This document shows positions 44,749 through 53,076 of a DNA stretch of 64,000 nt, piece after piece (positions within the stretch are counted from its first letter, which is position 1; the number at the start of each line of letters is the position of its first letter). Source of the DNA: Alloalcanivorax xenomutans (GTDB lineage: Bacteria; Pseudomonadota; Gammaproteobacteria; Pseudomonadales; Alcanivoracaceae); assembly GCF_900217905.1 (NCBI RefSeq), contig NZ_OBMO01000012.1, positions 108,519 to 172,518 of the forward strand, in the 5' to 3' direction. The notes under the pieces are model-generated. The model ran no database searches, was not told the origin of the DNA, and worked only from the letters and a program-made list of their open reading frames with translations. Position numbers and translations under genes: made by a program.

Positions 44749-46011
44749 GTGCCCACGCCAACCCCAACGCCGCCTTCCCGCCTTTTTCCCGGCTGGTATG
44801 TGGTCGGTGGTGCTTTCGCCGTTACCTTCCTCGGCTTCGGCAGTGCCTATACCTTCAGTGCCTTCGTCGACGCGCTGCAAACCGATTTCCAGGCCTCCCG
44901 AGGCTCCGTGTCCCTGGTTTTTTCCCTGGCCGGCTTTCTCTATTTTGCCCTGGGCATCATCAGCGGCCCCCTCGCGGACCGCTGGGGCTCGCGAACCATG
45001 GCGATTATCGGCATGCTGTTCACCGGCGCCGGCTTGATGCTGGCCGGTCTGGCCCGCAACCTGATGGAGGTGTATCTGGCCTACGGGCTCGGTGTCGGAC
45101 TTGGTGTCGGTTTTTCCTATGTGCCGGCGGTGGGCGCGGTACAGCGCTGGTTCTCCCGGCGCCGGGGCTTCGCTTCCGGACTGGCGGTGAGTGGTATCGG
45201 CGTCGGCACCCTGTTCATGCCACCCATCGCCGCGCTGCTGATCGAATCCCTGGGTTGGCGTCAGAGTTACCTGCTGATCGGCGCCGTCACTCTGGCCCTC
45301 GGTCTGGTCCTGTCGCTGCTGATCCGGAACGACCCGCGTGACCACGGGCTCTATCCCGATGGCGACCCGGCTCCGCCGCCGGGCACCGTCTCCGACGGCA
45401 TGCAGGTCGGCGAGGCGATCCGCTCGAAACGGTTCCTGTTGCTGTACGCGGCGGGGTTGATTGCTTCCTTCGGTCTGTTCGTACCGTTCGTGCACCTGGT
45501 GCCGTATGCCCGTGATCATGGTATTGATTCCGCCTCCGCCGCCCTGCTGCTCGGCGCCGTCGGCGTCGGCAGCACCGCCGGCCGTTTTCTGCTGGGCAGC
45601 CTGGCGGACAAATGGGGCCGTCAGGTCACCCTGATGGCCATGTTCATGGGCATGGCGCTGTCTTTACTGATCTGGTTGTTTTCCCGGGACTTCTGGGGAC
45701 TGTCGTTATTCGGCTTCGTGTTTGGCGTGTTCTATGGCGGCTTCGTGGCTCTGATACCGGCTCTGGCCATGGATTATTTCGGCGGCCGTCACATCAGCAG
45801 TATCATCGGTGTGCTCTACACCAGCGTTGCTCTGGGGACTCTGATTGGCCCCACCGCCGCCGGCTACATCTTCGATCTGAGCCACAGTTACACGGTGCCC
45901 ATCCTTGCCAGTATCGCCACCAATATCCTCGCCGCCGCGATTATGACCCGGATCCCGAAGGTGCGATCCGTGCCATCCTGTTCAACACCTGCTTTGGAAA
46001 AAGAAACATGA
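44749..46011 (+). CDS. MFS transporter (OFA/monocarboxylate-like)
   Basis: A 420-residue inner-membrane carrier with twelve predicted transmembrane segments in two halves split by a loop near residues 205-225. The first half has GPLADRWGSRTM between helices 2 and 3, and the second repeats it as GSLADKWGRQ. This branch carries organic anions such as oxalate, formate or monocarboxylates. It begins at GTG 44749 behind AAAGGAG. Its stop overlaps the start of a thioesterase gene (ATGA), so the transported acid may be released from CoA or taken to it nearby. That is inference. Confidence 0.87.
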   Translation: MPTPTPTPPSRLFPGWYVVGGAFAVTFLGFGSAYTFSAFVDALQTDFQASRGSVSLVFSLAGFLYFALGIISGPLADRWGSRTMAIIGMLFTGAGLMLAGLARNLMEVYLAYGLGVGLGVGFSYVPAVGAVQRWFSRRRGFASGLAVSGIGVGTLFMPPIAALLIESLGWRQSYLLIGAVTLALGLVLSLLIRNDPRDHGLYPDGDPAPPPGTVSDGMQVGEAIRSKRFLLLYAAGLIASFGLFVPFVHLVPYARDHGIDSASAALLLGAVGVGSTAGRFLLGSLADKWGRQVTLMAMFMGMALSLLIWLFSRDFWGLSLFGFVFGVFYGGFVALIPALAMDYFGGRHISSIIGVLYTSVALGTLIGPTAAGYIFDLSHSYTVPILASIATNILAAAIMTRIPKVRSVPSCSTPALEKET

Positions 46012-46427
46012 GCGAAAACCAGAATGACCAGATCAGCCAACGCCAGGCCGGCTTCCTGCCCGGCTACATGGGACTGGAATGGGACACCGCCGAGCCCGGC
46101 CTGATACGCGGGCACTTCACCGTGGCCCGTCACCACCTGGCCCCCAACGGCTATCTGCATGCCGCCTCGGTGATCGCCCTGGCTGACTCCGCCTGCGGTT
46201 TCGGCTGCCAGACCTCGCTACCGGAAGGCGCCGTCAGCTTCACCACCGTGGAATTGAAAAGCAACTTCATCGGTACCGCCCGCGAAGGCGTGGTGACCTG
46301 TGAAGCCAAGGCCGTCCACTTGGGCCGCACCACGCAATTGTGGGACGCGGAAGTGCGTCACCAGGACAGTGGCAAGGTCATCGCGTTGTTCCGCTGCACA
46401 CAGATGGTGCTTTACCCGAAACCATGA
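46008..46427 (+). CDS. PaaI-type hotdog thioesterase
   Basis: A 139-residue hotdog-fold protein of the PaaI/DUF4442-like group. The conserved stretch LAPNGYLHAASVIALADSAC carries the typical catalytic position of acyl-CoA thioesterases. The ATG overlaps the MFS stop by four bases, so translation is coupled. The substrate is unknown. Confidence 0.88.
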   Translation: MSENQNDQISQRQAGFLPGYMGLEWDTAEPGLIRGHFTVARHHLAPNGYLHAASVIALADSACGFGCQTSLPEGAVSFTTVELKSNFIGTAREGVVTCEAKAVHLGRTTQLWDAEVRHQDSGKVIALFRCTQMVLYPKP

Positions 46428-46457
46428 ACCACCCGGGGAAGCCTTGTCGGCCTCCCC

Positions 46458-46485
46458 TTGCCTCCACCTCCATTCCTGCTAAACT
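46458..46485 (+). promoter_or_regulatory. Sigma-70 promoter of tRNA-Thr
   Basis: TTGCCT (46458-46463), a 16-base spacer and TAAACT (46480-46485), then a GC-rich discriminator 21 bases before the tRNA. Confidence 0.6.
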
Positions 46486-46506
46486 ACCGCGCCGTTACAG
46501 GTCCAT

Positions 46507-46571
<65 letters not shown>

Positions 46572-46582
<11 letters not shown>

Positions 46583-46597
46583 TCTTCCGGCACCATC
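46572..46597 (+). repeat. Tandem duplication of the tRNA-Thr 3' end
   Basis: TTCCGGCACCATC occurs twice back to back (46572-46584 and 46585-46597). The second copy repeats the acceptor strand and CCA end, as attachment-site duplications do. Confidence 0.75.
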
Positions 46598-46682
46598 CCT
46601 CCCTCCTTGGCGGTCCACTTCAGTCCCGACTCCCTTGATTCGAGTATCAGTGATATCACCTGGACGCCGATGATGATCCGTG

Positions 46683-47375
46683 TCAGGCGGCGCTGTCCCT
46701 GTGCTTTTGGTGTCGACGCTGCCAGTCGTTCAGATCATCCATGAGCGCCGCCTCCAAAGCTTGTGCCGGGGCTCTTGTGGCCGCCAGCGCATCGCGTTGC
46801 TCACGGTATACCGAGGACAGGGCTTCCGTGGGGATGTCGTTCCCTTCCTCGTTCATCCGCCGCCGCAGCGCCGAAAAGAGGGCCGGCTCCGGAGTCCGAG
46901 TCAGCAAACGCTCGCGGTCGGCATCCTCGATGGCGTGCTCCTCGGCCCAGAACATCACCGCGTCCCGCCAGACCGCGGAGTACGGAGCGTACTCGAAAGT
47001 GAAGCGCCGATCCGCTTGCGGACGCCCCAGCACATCCGGGTTACGTGCCACGGAGAAGGCCGGAATCCAGTCGTCTCCGGACGCATAAAAGGCGGCGGTG
47101 AGGCCATGAACACCCAGGCCGCGTCCCGGCCGTGTGTCGGGGTGATCGCTGGTCACGAATCGCTGATAGTGCCGTTCCCGTTTCTCGATTTTCCATTCCA
47201 GGTCCATCCCCACGGCGCTTAACCACTGGTATTGGACCCATAGGTTGGATTTATCCTGGGATGACGCTGTCCGGGTGGAAAACGTCGCTTTTCTGGTATG
47301 ACCGTCGATACGGGCCGTCACCAGGAACCCAACGAAACCGCGCGGGTGTTCGCCTGGGGCAAAATACTCAATCAT
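46683..47375 (-). CDS. Unrecognised protein next to tRNA-Thr
   Basis: A 230-residue protein, or 253 residues if the upstream ATG at 47444 is used. I do not recognise the family. The first 60 residues (GFVGFLVTARIDGHTRKATF) have an AP2- or arm-type beta-sheet look, as seen in DNA-binding domains of integrases. The middle contains GLGVHGLTAAFYASGDDWIP, and the C-terminal part is helical and charged. The ATG at 47375 is preferred because the MIEYFAPGEHPRG start reads as a domain boundary; GAGGA is 12 bases away. It is alone, facing the tRNA. Confidence 0.55.
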   Translation of the reverse strand: MIEYFAPGEHPRGFVGFLVTARIDGHTRKATFSTRTASSQDKSNLWVQYQWLSAVGMDLEWKIEKRERHYQRFVTSDHPDTRPGRGLGVHGLTAAFYASGDDWIPAFSVARNPDVLGRPQADRRFTFEYAPYSAVWRDAVMFWAEEHAIEDADRERLLTRTPEPALFSALRRRMNEEGNDIPTEALSSVYREQRDALAATRAPAQALEAALMDDLNDWQRRHQKHRDSAA

Positions 47376-47584
47376 TGACGTGATGGTCCTCGTTTCGCCG
47401 CCCACCGGGATCACACCGGCCCTGGCGACAGATTGACGATTCAACCGCGTCCCAGCGAATCAAACCTCCTTTACCGTAAACGGTAGTGTAGTGCATCTTT
47501 GGCCATCTTTACGTTCCCTTTAAAGCCCCATTTACGTTTTTACACGCTTTTTTCACATCAAATGGAACCGAACCCAGCGGCCGG

Positions 47585-48715
47585 TCACGGCGTGCCGCCG
47601 TACGTCCAGGCTCGCAACAGCGCCTCAAGAGGGCCGCGTTCAAACCGTTTCGCCAGGACACTGACAATCGCCATCGACATCACCGCCACCGCGATGGCGA
47701 CGAAGAACAGCGCGCCCTGCCCCATCGTCCCGAACAGCCCCAGTCCGTAGCCGCCGAACACGGCACCGGCGAGAATACCTTGCAGCACATACACTGAAAG
47801 CGAGTTACGCCCCGCCCTCATCAACCAGTCTGGCAGCGTGTACCGCTCGGTCAGTTTCAGCAGCAGTCCCAGATAAGCGGCGGAAAGCAGTGGAGCGCCA
47901 AGCACCAGGACGACCAGGCCGGCCAGCGAGTGCAGGCCCTGCTCAGGGGGAATCACCCAACTCATGGCGGCGGCGTAGTAGAGATTGAAGGTAACGCCGA
48001 AGAAAATCAGCCAGGGCAGCCCTTTGTTCAGGGAGACACGCCCCCGGTTCAACGGCGTTTCAAAGAAGCCGCTCTTGGCCGCGGCAAGACCGGAAGCAAA
48101 GGCCGCGAACGCCAACGGCCCCTGGAACAGCAACAGAAACGCGAATGTCCCTGGCCAATCAAGCCAGCGGGTCCGAGTCGCCTCCCAATATCCCCCACCC
48201 AATGTCGTGCCCGAGGATAATGTGTCCGGCAGCAATATTCCCAGAGTGGTCAACGACACCACACCCAGCGGCACCATGGTCAGCGCGATGCGTATCAGCG
48301 TGACCGGGTCGCGCTGACGCAGAGGCCAGATCACCAGGCCCAGCAAAGCGTAGAGCAACAGGATATCCCCATTGAAAACCAAGACCGCGTGAAGTACGCC
48401 AAGTACCGCCAGGCCCGACAAGCGCCGGGCGTAGCGACGATTGAAGGAGACGCCCTTTTTTTGAGCGGATTGCGCTTGCTGATGCAGGGACCAGCCGAAC
48501 AAGAAAGAAAACAGCAAGAAAAATTTCGCCTGAAAGAGCCCCTCCACCAGAAAGGCCGCCACCTGATCCAAGGCGGCTGACGGCGGGACCAGACTGGCTT
48601 CCACCGGCAACGCCATGAACGGCACGTTGACGATGCAGATGCCCATCAACGCGGTCACGCGTACCGCGTCCGGATGGGGATTACGTCCGGATGACCGGTG
48701 TCCTGAGGATGGCAT
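47585..48715 (-). CDS. DUF418 membrane protein
   Basis: A 376-residue integral membrane protein with about ten hydrophobic segments. The DUF418 core shows FLLFSFLFGWSLHQQ and the C-terminal RAGRNSLSVYVLQGILAGA, related to membrane acyltransferase-like proteins. No function is established. The start is uncertain: ATG 48715 lacks a Shine-Dalgarno sequence, and an in-frame GTG at 48742 is possible. It is divergent from a TetR gene, with two TetR-type operators between, so it is probably under that repressor. Confidence 0.82.
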   Translation of the reverse strand: MPSSGHRSSGRNPHPDAVRVTALMGICIVNVPFMALPVEASLVPPSAALDQVAAFLVEGLFQAKFFLLFSFLFGWSLHQQAQSAQKKGVSFNRRYARRLSGLAVLGVLHAVLVFNGDILLLYALLGLVIWPLRQRDPVTLIRIALTMVPLGVVSLTTLGILLPDTLSSGTTLGGGYWEATRTRWLDWPGTFAFLLLFQGPLAFAAFASGLAAAKSGFFETPLNRGRVSLNKGLPWLIFFGVTFNLYYAAAMSWVIPPEQGLHSLAGLVVLVLGAPLLSAAYLGLLLKLTERYTLPDWLMRAGRNSLSVYVLQGILAGAVFGGYGLGLFGTMGQGALFFVAIAVAVMSMAIVSVLAKRFERGPLEALLRAWTYGGTP

Positions 48716-48758
48716 GGATGTGGGCCGTGGTTGTGAAAACACGATTAGGGTCTCGATT

Positions 48759-48796
48759 TTGAGCGATTGTTCAATTAATATTGAGCGTATGTTCAA
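48759..48796. promoter_or_regulatory. Pair of tandem operators between DUF418 and TetR genes
   Basis: TTGAGCGATTGTTCAA (48759-48774) and TTGAGCGTATGTTCAA (48781-48796), each an inverted repeat of TTGARC. They are 22 bases centre to centre, about two helical turns. The second lies 24 bases before the tetR ATG. Confidence 0.75.
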
Positions 48797-48819
48797 CTCT
48801 GTCAAGACGGGAGAGAAAA

Positions 48820-49398
48820 ATGAGCACCCGAAAATCCCGGGAACGTCAGGCGACGTTGATTGACGCGACCATCGAGGTACTCGTCGAAAGTGGGCTGACG
48901 GCCGCGACGACACGGGCGGTCACTCAGAGGGCCGGTGTCGGCACCGGGCTGCTCAATCACTACTTTCGCTGGCCCGAGTTGCGTGCCGCGGCCTGGCAAG
49001 CCCTGTTCGAGGAAGTGGCCAAGGATCAATTCGAACAGGAGCAGACACCACAAATCGTCATGGAACGTTACTTCCGAGAGGCCTTTGTCGAGGCCGCTCG
49101 TCCCTATTGGCGGCTGTGGATCGAAGCCACCGAACTGGCGGCGAGCGACAAGCCGATGAGAAACGCTTTGAAGTCCATCCAGGCGCGTATGCAGGACGGC
49201 TTGGCCAGGGTGCTCAGCGACGGCTGTGAGTCCGGCTCATGGCGACTGCCGGATCCCGAGGCAAGCGCGCTTCGACTGGGTGCTCTTTACGATGGCCTGG
49301 CCGGGCTGTTGATCTCTGGTATCAGCCCGGTAAGCCCCGATTCGGCGGAAAAGCACTTGCGCAAGGCGTTCGCTCTGGAATGTGGCGCGGAGCAGTGA
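48820..49398 (+). CDS. TetR-family regulator (BetI-like)
   Basis: A 192-residue TetR repressor. The DNA-binding domain is in residues 5-50 (LIDATIEVLVESGLTAATTR, then TGLLNHYFRWPEL). The C-terminal ligand domain resembles the BetI/TetR_C_6 type. The ATG at 48820 has GGGAGAG upstream. The tandem operators just upstream suggest that it represses itself and the divergent DUF418 gene. It is followed 28 bases later by a secreted protein gene, so the unit may be bicistronic. Confidence 0.9.
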   Translation: MSTRKSRERQATLIDATIEVLVESGLTAATTRAVTQRAGVGTGLLNHYFRWPELRAAAWQALFEEVAKDQFEQEQTPQIVMERYFREAFVEAARPYWRLWIEATELAASDKPMRNALKSIQARMQDGLARVLSDGCESGSWRLPDPEASALRLGALYDGLAGLLISGISPVSPDSAEKHLRKAFALECGAEQ

Positions 49399-49426
49399 AA
49401 GGGATTCGACCGTGGGGAGAACGAGA

Positions 49427-50230
49427 ATGACCAGGATGGGAAAAGTGCTTTGGGCCGCGTATATGGGAATGTGCTCCGCCTCCGTCGCGGCGGCGGAACG
49501 GGACAGCGTGCGTTACTCGGTACTCTCCGACGACAAATACCTCGGTGAGATTGTTCATTTGGAAGAACGGTCCGGTACAGAGAACAGCAAGGATAAAGTG
49601 ATCTCGGTCAGTGGCGACCTGTCCCTCTCCGGATGGTGGGGAAGCTGGTCACGCAAGTATCAGATACGAAGTCGCCTGCGGAATCACAAACCTGTCAGTC
49701 TGGATATGAAGCTCTTCAAAAACGGGAAGGGATTCTACATTCACGGGGAAGAATATGAAGGGCAGTTGTGGGTGACCGCGTCCGAAGTCAAGAGCGGCCG
49801 GCAAAGAGAGGATGAGCAGGTCGTCGACGTATCGTTCTCCATCTTGACCGAGTTCTTCCCTGAGCTGGGCTTCCTCTCCGTGTTCGGCGGCGAGGACTCG
49901 GATCAGGGCATCATGGTGCCGTTGACCAGCTTCGACGTGGTCGATGAAGCCTTGCCGGATTACATTCACGATCACGATTACCGGTTCAATGAGACCGCCG
50001 TAAGAGTTTTTGAACCCGAGAACATGGAGATTCTGACTTACACCCTGACCGCCCGCGGCGAAAAATACATCGACCTCGCCGGCACACGCTACCGATGCCA
50101 GGAAGTGGAAATCCATAATCGGGATAAAAGCAGCGTGTATTGGATCGCGCGGAAAAATGGTCAGGCGCTTCTGGTTCAGGAGACCGGCACCGACAAAGAG
50201 GGCCACTATCAAGTCACGCTGATGAAATAG
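49427..50230 (+). CDS. Secreted protein of unknown function
   Basis: A 267-residue exported protein. A signal peptide ends near residue 25 (MCSASVAAAERDS) and the rest is rich in beta-strand-forming segments (RDSVRYSVLSDDKYLGEIVH, FNETAVRVFEPENMEILTYT). The layout resembles the DUF3108/DUF6134 periplasmic families, but I cannot assign it with certainty. There is one cysteine in the mature part (YRCQEVE). GGGGAG lies upstream of the chosen ATG. It is probably in an operon with the TetR gene. Confidence 0.65.
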   Translation: MTRMGKVLWAAYMGMCSASVAAAERDSVRYSVLSDDKYLGEIVHLEERSGTENSKDKVISVSGDLSLSGWWGSWSRKYQIRSRLRNHKPVSLDMKLFKNGKGFYIHGEEYEGQLWVTASEVKSGRQREDEQVVDVSFSILTEFFPELGFLSVFGGEDSDQGIMVPLTSFDVVDEALPDYIHDHDYRFNETAVRVFEPENMEILTYTLTARGEKYIDLAGTRYRCQEVEIHNRDKSSVYWIARKNGQALLVQETGTDKEGHYQVTLMK

Positions 50231-50487
50231 CCGCCCGCCTGCCCGCCGTTGGGGCCGGCTCATCTCTCCTTAAAGGATGGAAGAGACCACGGACCGCGCC
50301 CCGGTTTCCAGCAACTGCCTCTGGTTTTCCCCATGCTCCCGCATCAGATAACGCAGCACATCGATGCCTTGCTACCGGCCCTTGTCGCGCTCTCGATGAT
50401 CGAGAATGGCCCGAATGCGGCCCCGCTTGAGGCGGTAGTGAACGACGGCGATCAACGAGAGGCCGAATCAAGAGGAATTTGCTCCGA
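50231..50487. other. Gap with no supported gene
   Basis: The 257 bases between two convergent genes are GC-rich and look coding-like in several frames, but every frame is broken by stops. It may be the decayed remains of a gene; no family is recognisable. Confidence 0.35.
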
Positions 50488-50937
50488 TCACGAACGGTGA
50501 TGAACGTAATGCCGTTCCCGGCTTTCCTGGCGTGCTTTCACGTCGATGGAATACTCCGCCGTCGGCCTGGCCAGCAGCCGCTCGATACCGATCGGTTCGC
50601 CGCTTTCCAGGCAGTAACCATAATCGCCGGTAGCCAGCCGCCGTAAGGCGCCATCCACTTTTTTCAGCAACCCGATGTTGCGCTCAATGGTCCTCAACAG
50701 ATAGCGCCGATCTTCCTCCGCACTGGCCAGGTCGAAGTCGTCCGGTTGCCGCTCATCGGACTGCAACGCCAGGCGGTAAGTGGCCAGATCCACTTCAATC
50801 TTCTCTCTCATCGCCAGCAAACGCTGCCGGAAGAACATCTGTTGGCGCCGGTTCATGTAGTCCCGTTTGGGCATCCGCCGCAGCGCCGCTTCCGTCGGCG
50901 GCTGGTCCATGGAAGACGTGGCGGTGGCATCAGACAT
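50488..50937 (-). CDS. dksA2: Zinc-independent DksA paralogue
   Basis: A 149-residue DksA-type factor, which binds RNA polymerase and helps ppGpp act. The acidic coiled-coil tip is present (DDFDLASAEED), and the C-terminal globular part aligns as GDYGYCLESGEPIGIERLLA. Of the four zinc-finger cysteines of canonical DksA, only the first remains (Cys109); the others are Ser112, Ser130 and Val133. Pseudomonas aeruginosa has a comparable paralogue, DksA2, which works without zinc and is made during zinc starvation. AGGAG lies six bases before the ATG. A Zur-type palindrome sits 42 bases upstream, shared with the divergent receptor operon. Confidence 0.92.
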   Translation of the reverse strand: MSDATATSSMDQPPTEAALRRMPKRDYMNRRQQMFFRQRLLAMREKIEVDLATYRLALQSDERQPDDFDLASAEEDRRYLLRTIERNIGLLKKVDGALRRLATGDYGYCLESGEPIGIERLLARPTAEYSIDVKARQESRERHYVHHRS

Positions 50938-50978
50938 GAGGCACTCCTGTTCAGGAAGGATGGTGTTGGTTTCTCAAT

Positions 50979-50993
50979 TGTTATGATATAACA
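50979..50993. promoter_or_regulatory. Zur box between dksA2 and the TonB receptor operon
   Basis: TGTTATGATATAACA, a perfect TGTTAT/ATAACA palindrome with a three-base centre. Against the Zur consensus GTTATAnTATAAC it has one mismatch. It is further framed by an eight-base inverted repeat, TCTCAATT (50972-50979) and AATTGAGA (51001-51008). Its position would block both divergent promoters when zinc is sufficient. Confidence 0.85.
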
Positions 50994-51123
50994 TAAATTA
51001 AATTGAGATCCGGAACCACCCTTGGAACCGGTCCACCGTGCTCTTTCCTCGGGGGAGGAACAGAGCCTTTTGCCGCCGTCATTCTTTTTTGGCGCCACCT
51101 GGCGCCCTTCTCGTGAGGCTCCG

Positions 51124-53076
51124 ATGTTTCCACGTTCGCTGGTATCCCTTGTGCCGCTCTCCGCCATTGTCACCGCCAACCCGGCCTTCGGCGAGGAGTC
51201 CACGCCGCGCCATCAAACCGCCACATTGCCGGCCATCGTGGTCACCGCCACGGCCTCGGAACGGAACGAAGCGGATACCCCCGCCAGCGTATCGGTGATC
51301 GATGGCGATGATCTGCGCCAACGGCCCGTTCACGATCTCTCCGATGCGGTCCGGGGTGCCGTCGGTATCGACGTGGAGAGCGTCGGTCTGGGCAGGCGCG
51401 GCATCTCGATCCGGGGCATGAGTTCCGAACACACCCTGGTGCTGATCGACGGACAACGCATCAACAACTCCGCCTCCGCCATCGCCCACTCGGACTTCGA
51501 GTTGGGCTGGATGCCGGTGGAAGCGATTGAGCGGGTGGAAGTGGTCCGTGGCCCGATGTCGTCGCTATACGGCTCGGAAGCACTGGGCGGCGTGGTCAAC
51601 ATCATCTCCCGTTCCGCCACCGACCAATGGCAGGGCTCGTTCGGCAGCCAGGCCCTGATCAGCGATCACGGCCTGGACGGCAATCACTACAAAGGCGGCT
51701 TCTATGCCGGCGGGCCGCTGCTACCGGGCACATTGGGCGTTAACGTCTGGGGTGAATACCGCCGTCGCGACGCCCTGCTCGACGCCGCCGACCCCGAACT
51801 CACCGCCCTGGACGAACAACGCGCCACTAGTGGCCATGTGGGTTTGACCTGGACACCGGATCCCTATCAGCGTGTCGATCTCTCCGTGGACGCCGGCAAC
51901 GAGACTCTGGAAGGCGTTCGCGGCAGCAGCCGAGCCAGCCCCTACCAATCCGACAATGACGTGCAGCGCCGCCGTTATTCTCTCTCCCACCGGGGCGATT
52001 GGGGCTGGGGCAACAGTCAGGTCCGCCTCTATCGCGGCACCCTGGATCGTGAGACTTACCGCAGTGACGGCGCGGATACCACCGGCCCCAACCGGTTCAC
52101 CGACACCGTGCTGGACGGGCGCGTGGGCTGGATCGCCGGCGGCATGCACAAACTCACCGTCGGCAGCGAAGTCCGGCGTGAGGAACTGGAAGATCCCAAT
52201 ATCAACCGCAAGGGCAAGGACGACCTGACTCACTACGCCGCCTTTGCCCAGGACGAGATTGTTCTCGGTGAACAATGGGAGCTGGTGCTCGGCAGCCGCT
52301 TTGATCATCACCAGGACTTCGGCTGGGAAACCAGCCCGCGTGCCTATCTGATGTTCCATGCCAGCGACCAGCTGACTTTCAAGGCCGGCGCCGGCCACGG
52401 CTTCAAGGCACCGACCCTGAAACAACTGTCGCCGGAATTCGAATCCCGTGCCGCCATGGGCGGACGCGGTATCATTCGTGGCAACCCGGACCTGGAACCG
52501 GAAACCAATCGTTCTTTTGAACTGGGCGCCACGCTGAATCAGGAGCGCTGGTCCGCTGGCGCCACCCTGTTCCACAACGACGTGCGCAACCTGATCGAAA
52601 CCGTGCGCCAGCCGACCTGCTTCGAGCCCGGTTATGTCTGTCTGGAATACGACAACATCGCCAAGGCGCGCCTGCGCGGACTGGAGTTGACCGCCGCGTT
52701 GGATCTGCTCGAACGCTGGCGGCTGGAAGCCAACTACACCTATCTGGACGCCCGCGACCGTACCAACGACGAACGCCTGGCCGACCGTTCCCGGCACCGC
52801 GCCAACACCACGCTCATCTGGCGGACCACCGACCGGATCAGCACCCGTGTCCGCGCCGAGTACGTCGGTTCCCAGTATCGTTCCGAAACCGAGCGCGACC
52901 GGCCGGATCACACCTTGTTGTACAGCTATGTGGACTACGCCTTCAGCCCCGGGATCAGCCTGCACGCCGGTGTCGAAAACCTCACCGACGAGCGCCTGGC
53001 CAATGATGACCCGGATCTCCACGACCATGCCGACGAAGGGCGGCGCTATTTTGTCGGCCTGACGGCCACATTCTGA
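51124..53076 (+). CDS. TonB-dependent outer-membrane receptor (Zur-linked)
   Basis: A 650-residue receptor with a signal peptide (residues 1-23), a TonB-box region near LPAIVVTATASE, a plug domain (about 40-150, with ISIRGMSSEHTLVLIDGQRI) and a 22-stranded barrel. GFKAPTLKQL (about 424) and GNPDLEPE (about 452) resemble the FRAP/NPDL boxes of haem receptors, but such motifs occur in siderophore receptors too. The ATG at 51124 has TGAGG seven bases upstream; a GGCGCC hairpin lies in the leader. Its stop overlaps the next ATG (TGATG). The Zur box and the downstream chelatase suggest that it imports a zinc- or metal-bearing chelate or porphyrin, not plain iron. Confidence 0.92.
   Translation: MFPRSLVSLVPLSAIVTANPAFGEESTPRHQTATLPAIVVTATASERNEADTPASVSVIDGDDLRQRPVHDLSDAVRGAVGIDVESVGLGRRGISIRGMSSEHTLVLIDGQRINNSASAIAHSDFELGWMPVEAIERVEVVRGPMSSLYGSEALGGVVNIISRSATDQWQGSFGSQALISDHGLDGNHYKGGFYAGGPLLPGTLGVNVWGEYRRRDALLDAADPELTALDEQRATSGHVGLTWTPDPYQRVDLSVDAGNETLEGVRGSSRASPYQSDNDVQRRRYSLSHRGDWGWGNSQVRLYRGTLDRETYRSDGADTTGPNRFTDTVLDGRVGWIAGGMHKLTVGSEVRREELEDPNINRKGKDDLTHYAAFAQDEIVLGEQWELVLGSRFDHHQDFGWETSPRAYLMFHASDQLTFKAGAGHGFKAPTLKQLSPEFESRAAMGGRGIIRGNPDLEPETNRSFELGATLNQERWSAGATLFHNDVRNLIETVRQPTCFEPGYVCLEYDNIAKARLRGLELTAALDLLERWRLEANYTYLDARDRTNDERLADRSRHRANTTLIWRTTDRISTRVRAEYVGSQYRSETERDRPDHTLLYSYVDYAFSPGISLHAGVENLTDERLANDDPDLHDHADEGRRYFVGLTATF

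Noticed and set aside
50979..50993. Fur box
   Set aside because: The palindrome TGTTAT/ATAACA fits Zur and not the GATAAT-type Fur pattern.
50994..51123. Cobalamin riboswitch upstream of the receptor
   Set aside because: The leader after the Zur box is only about 130 bases and no B12-box-like sequence is seen. Only a short GGCGCC hairpin is present.
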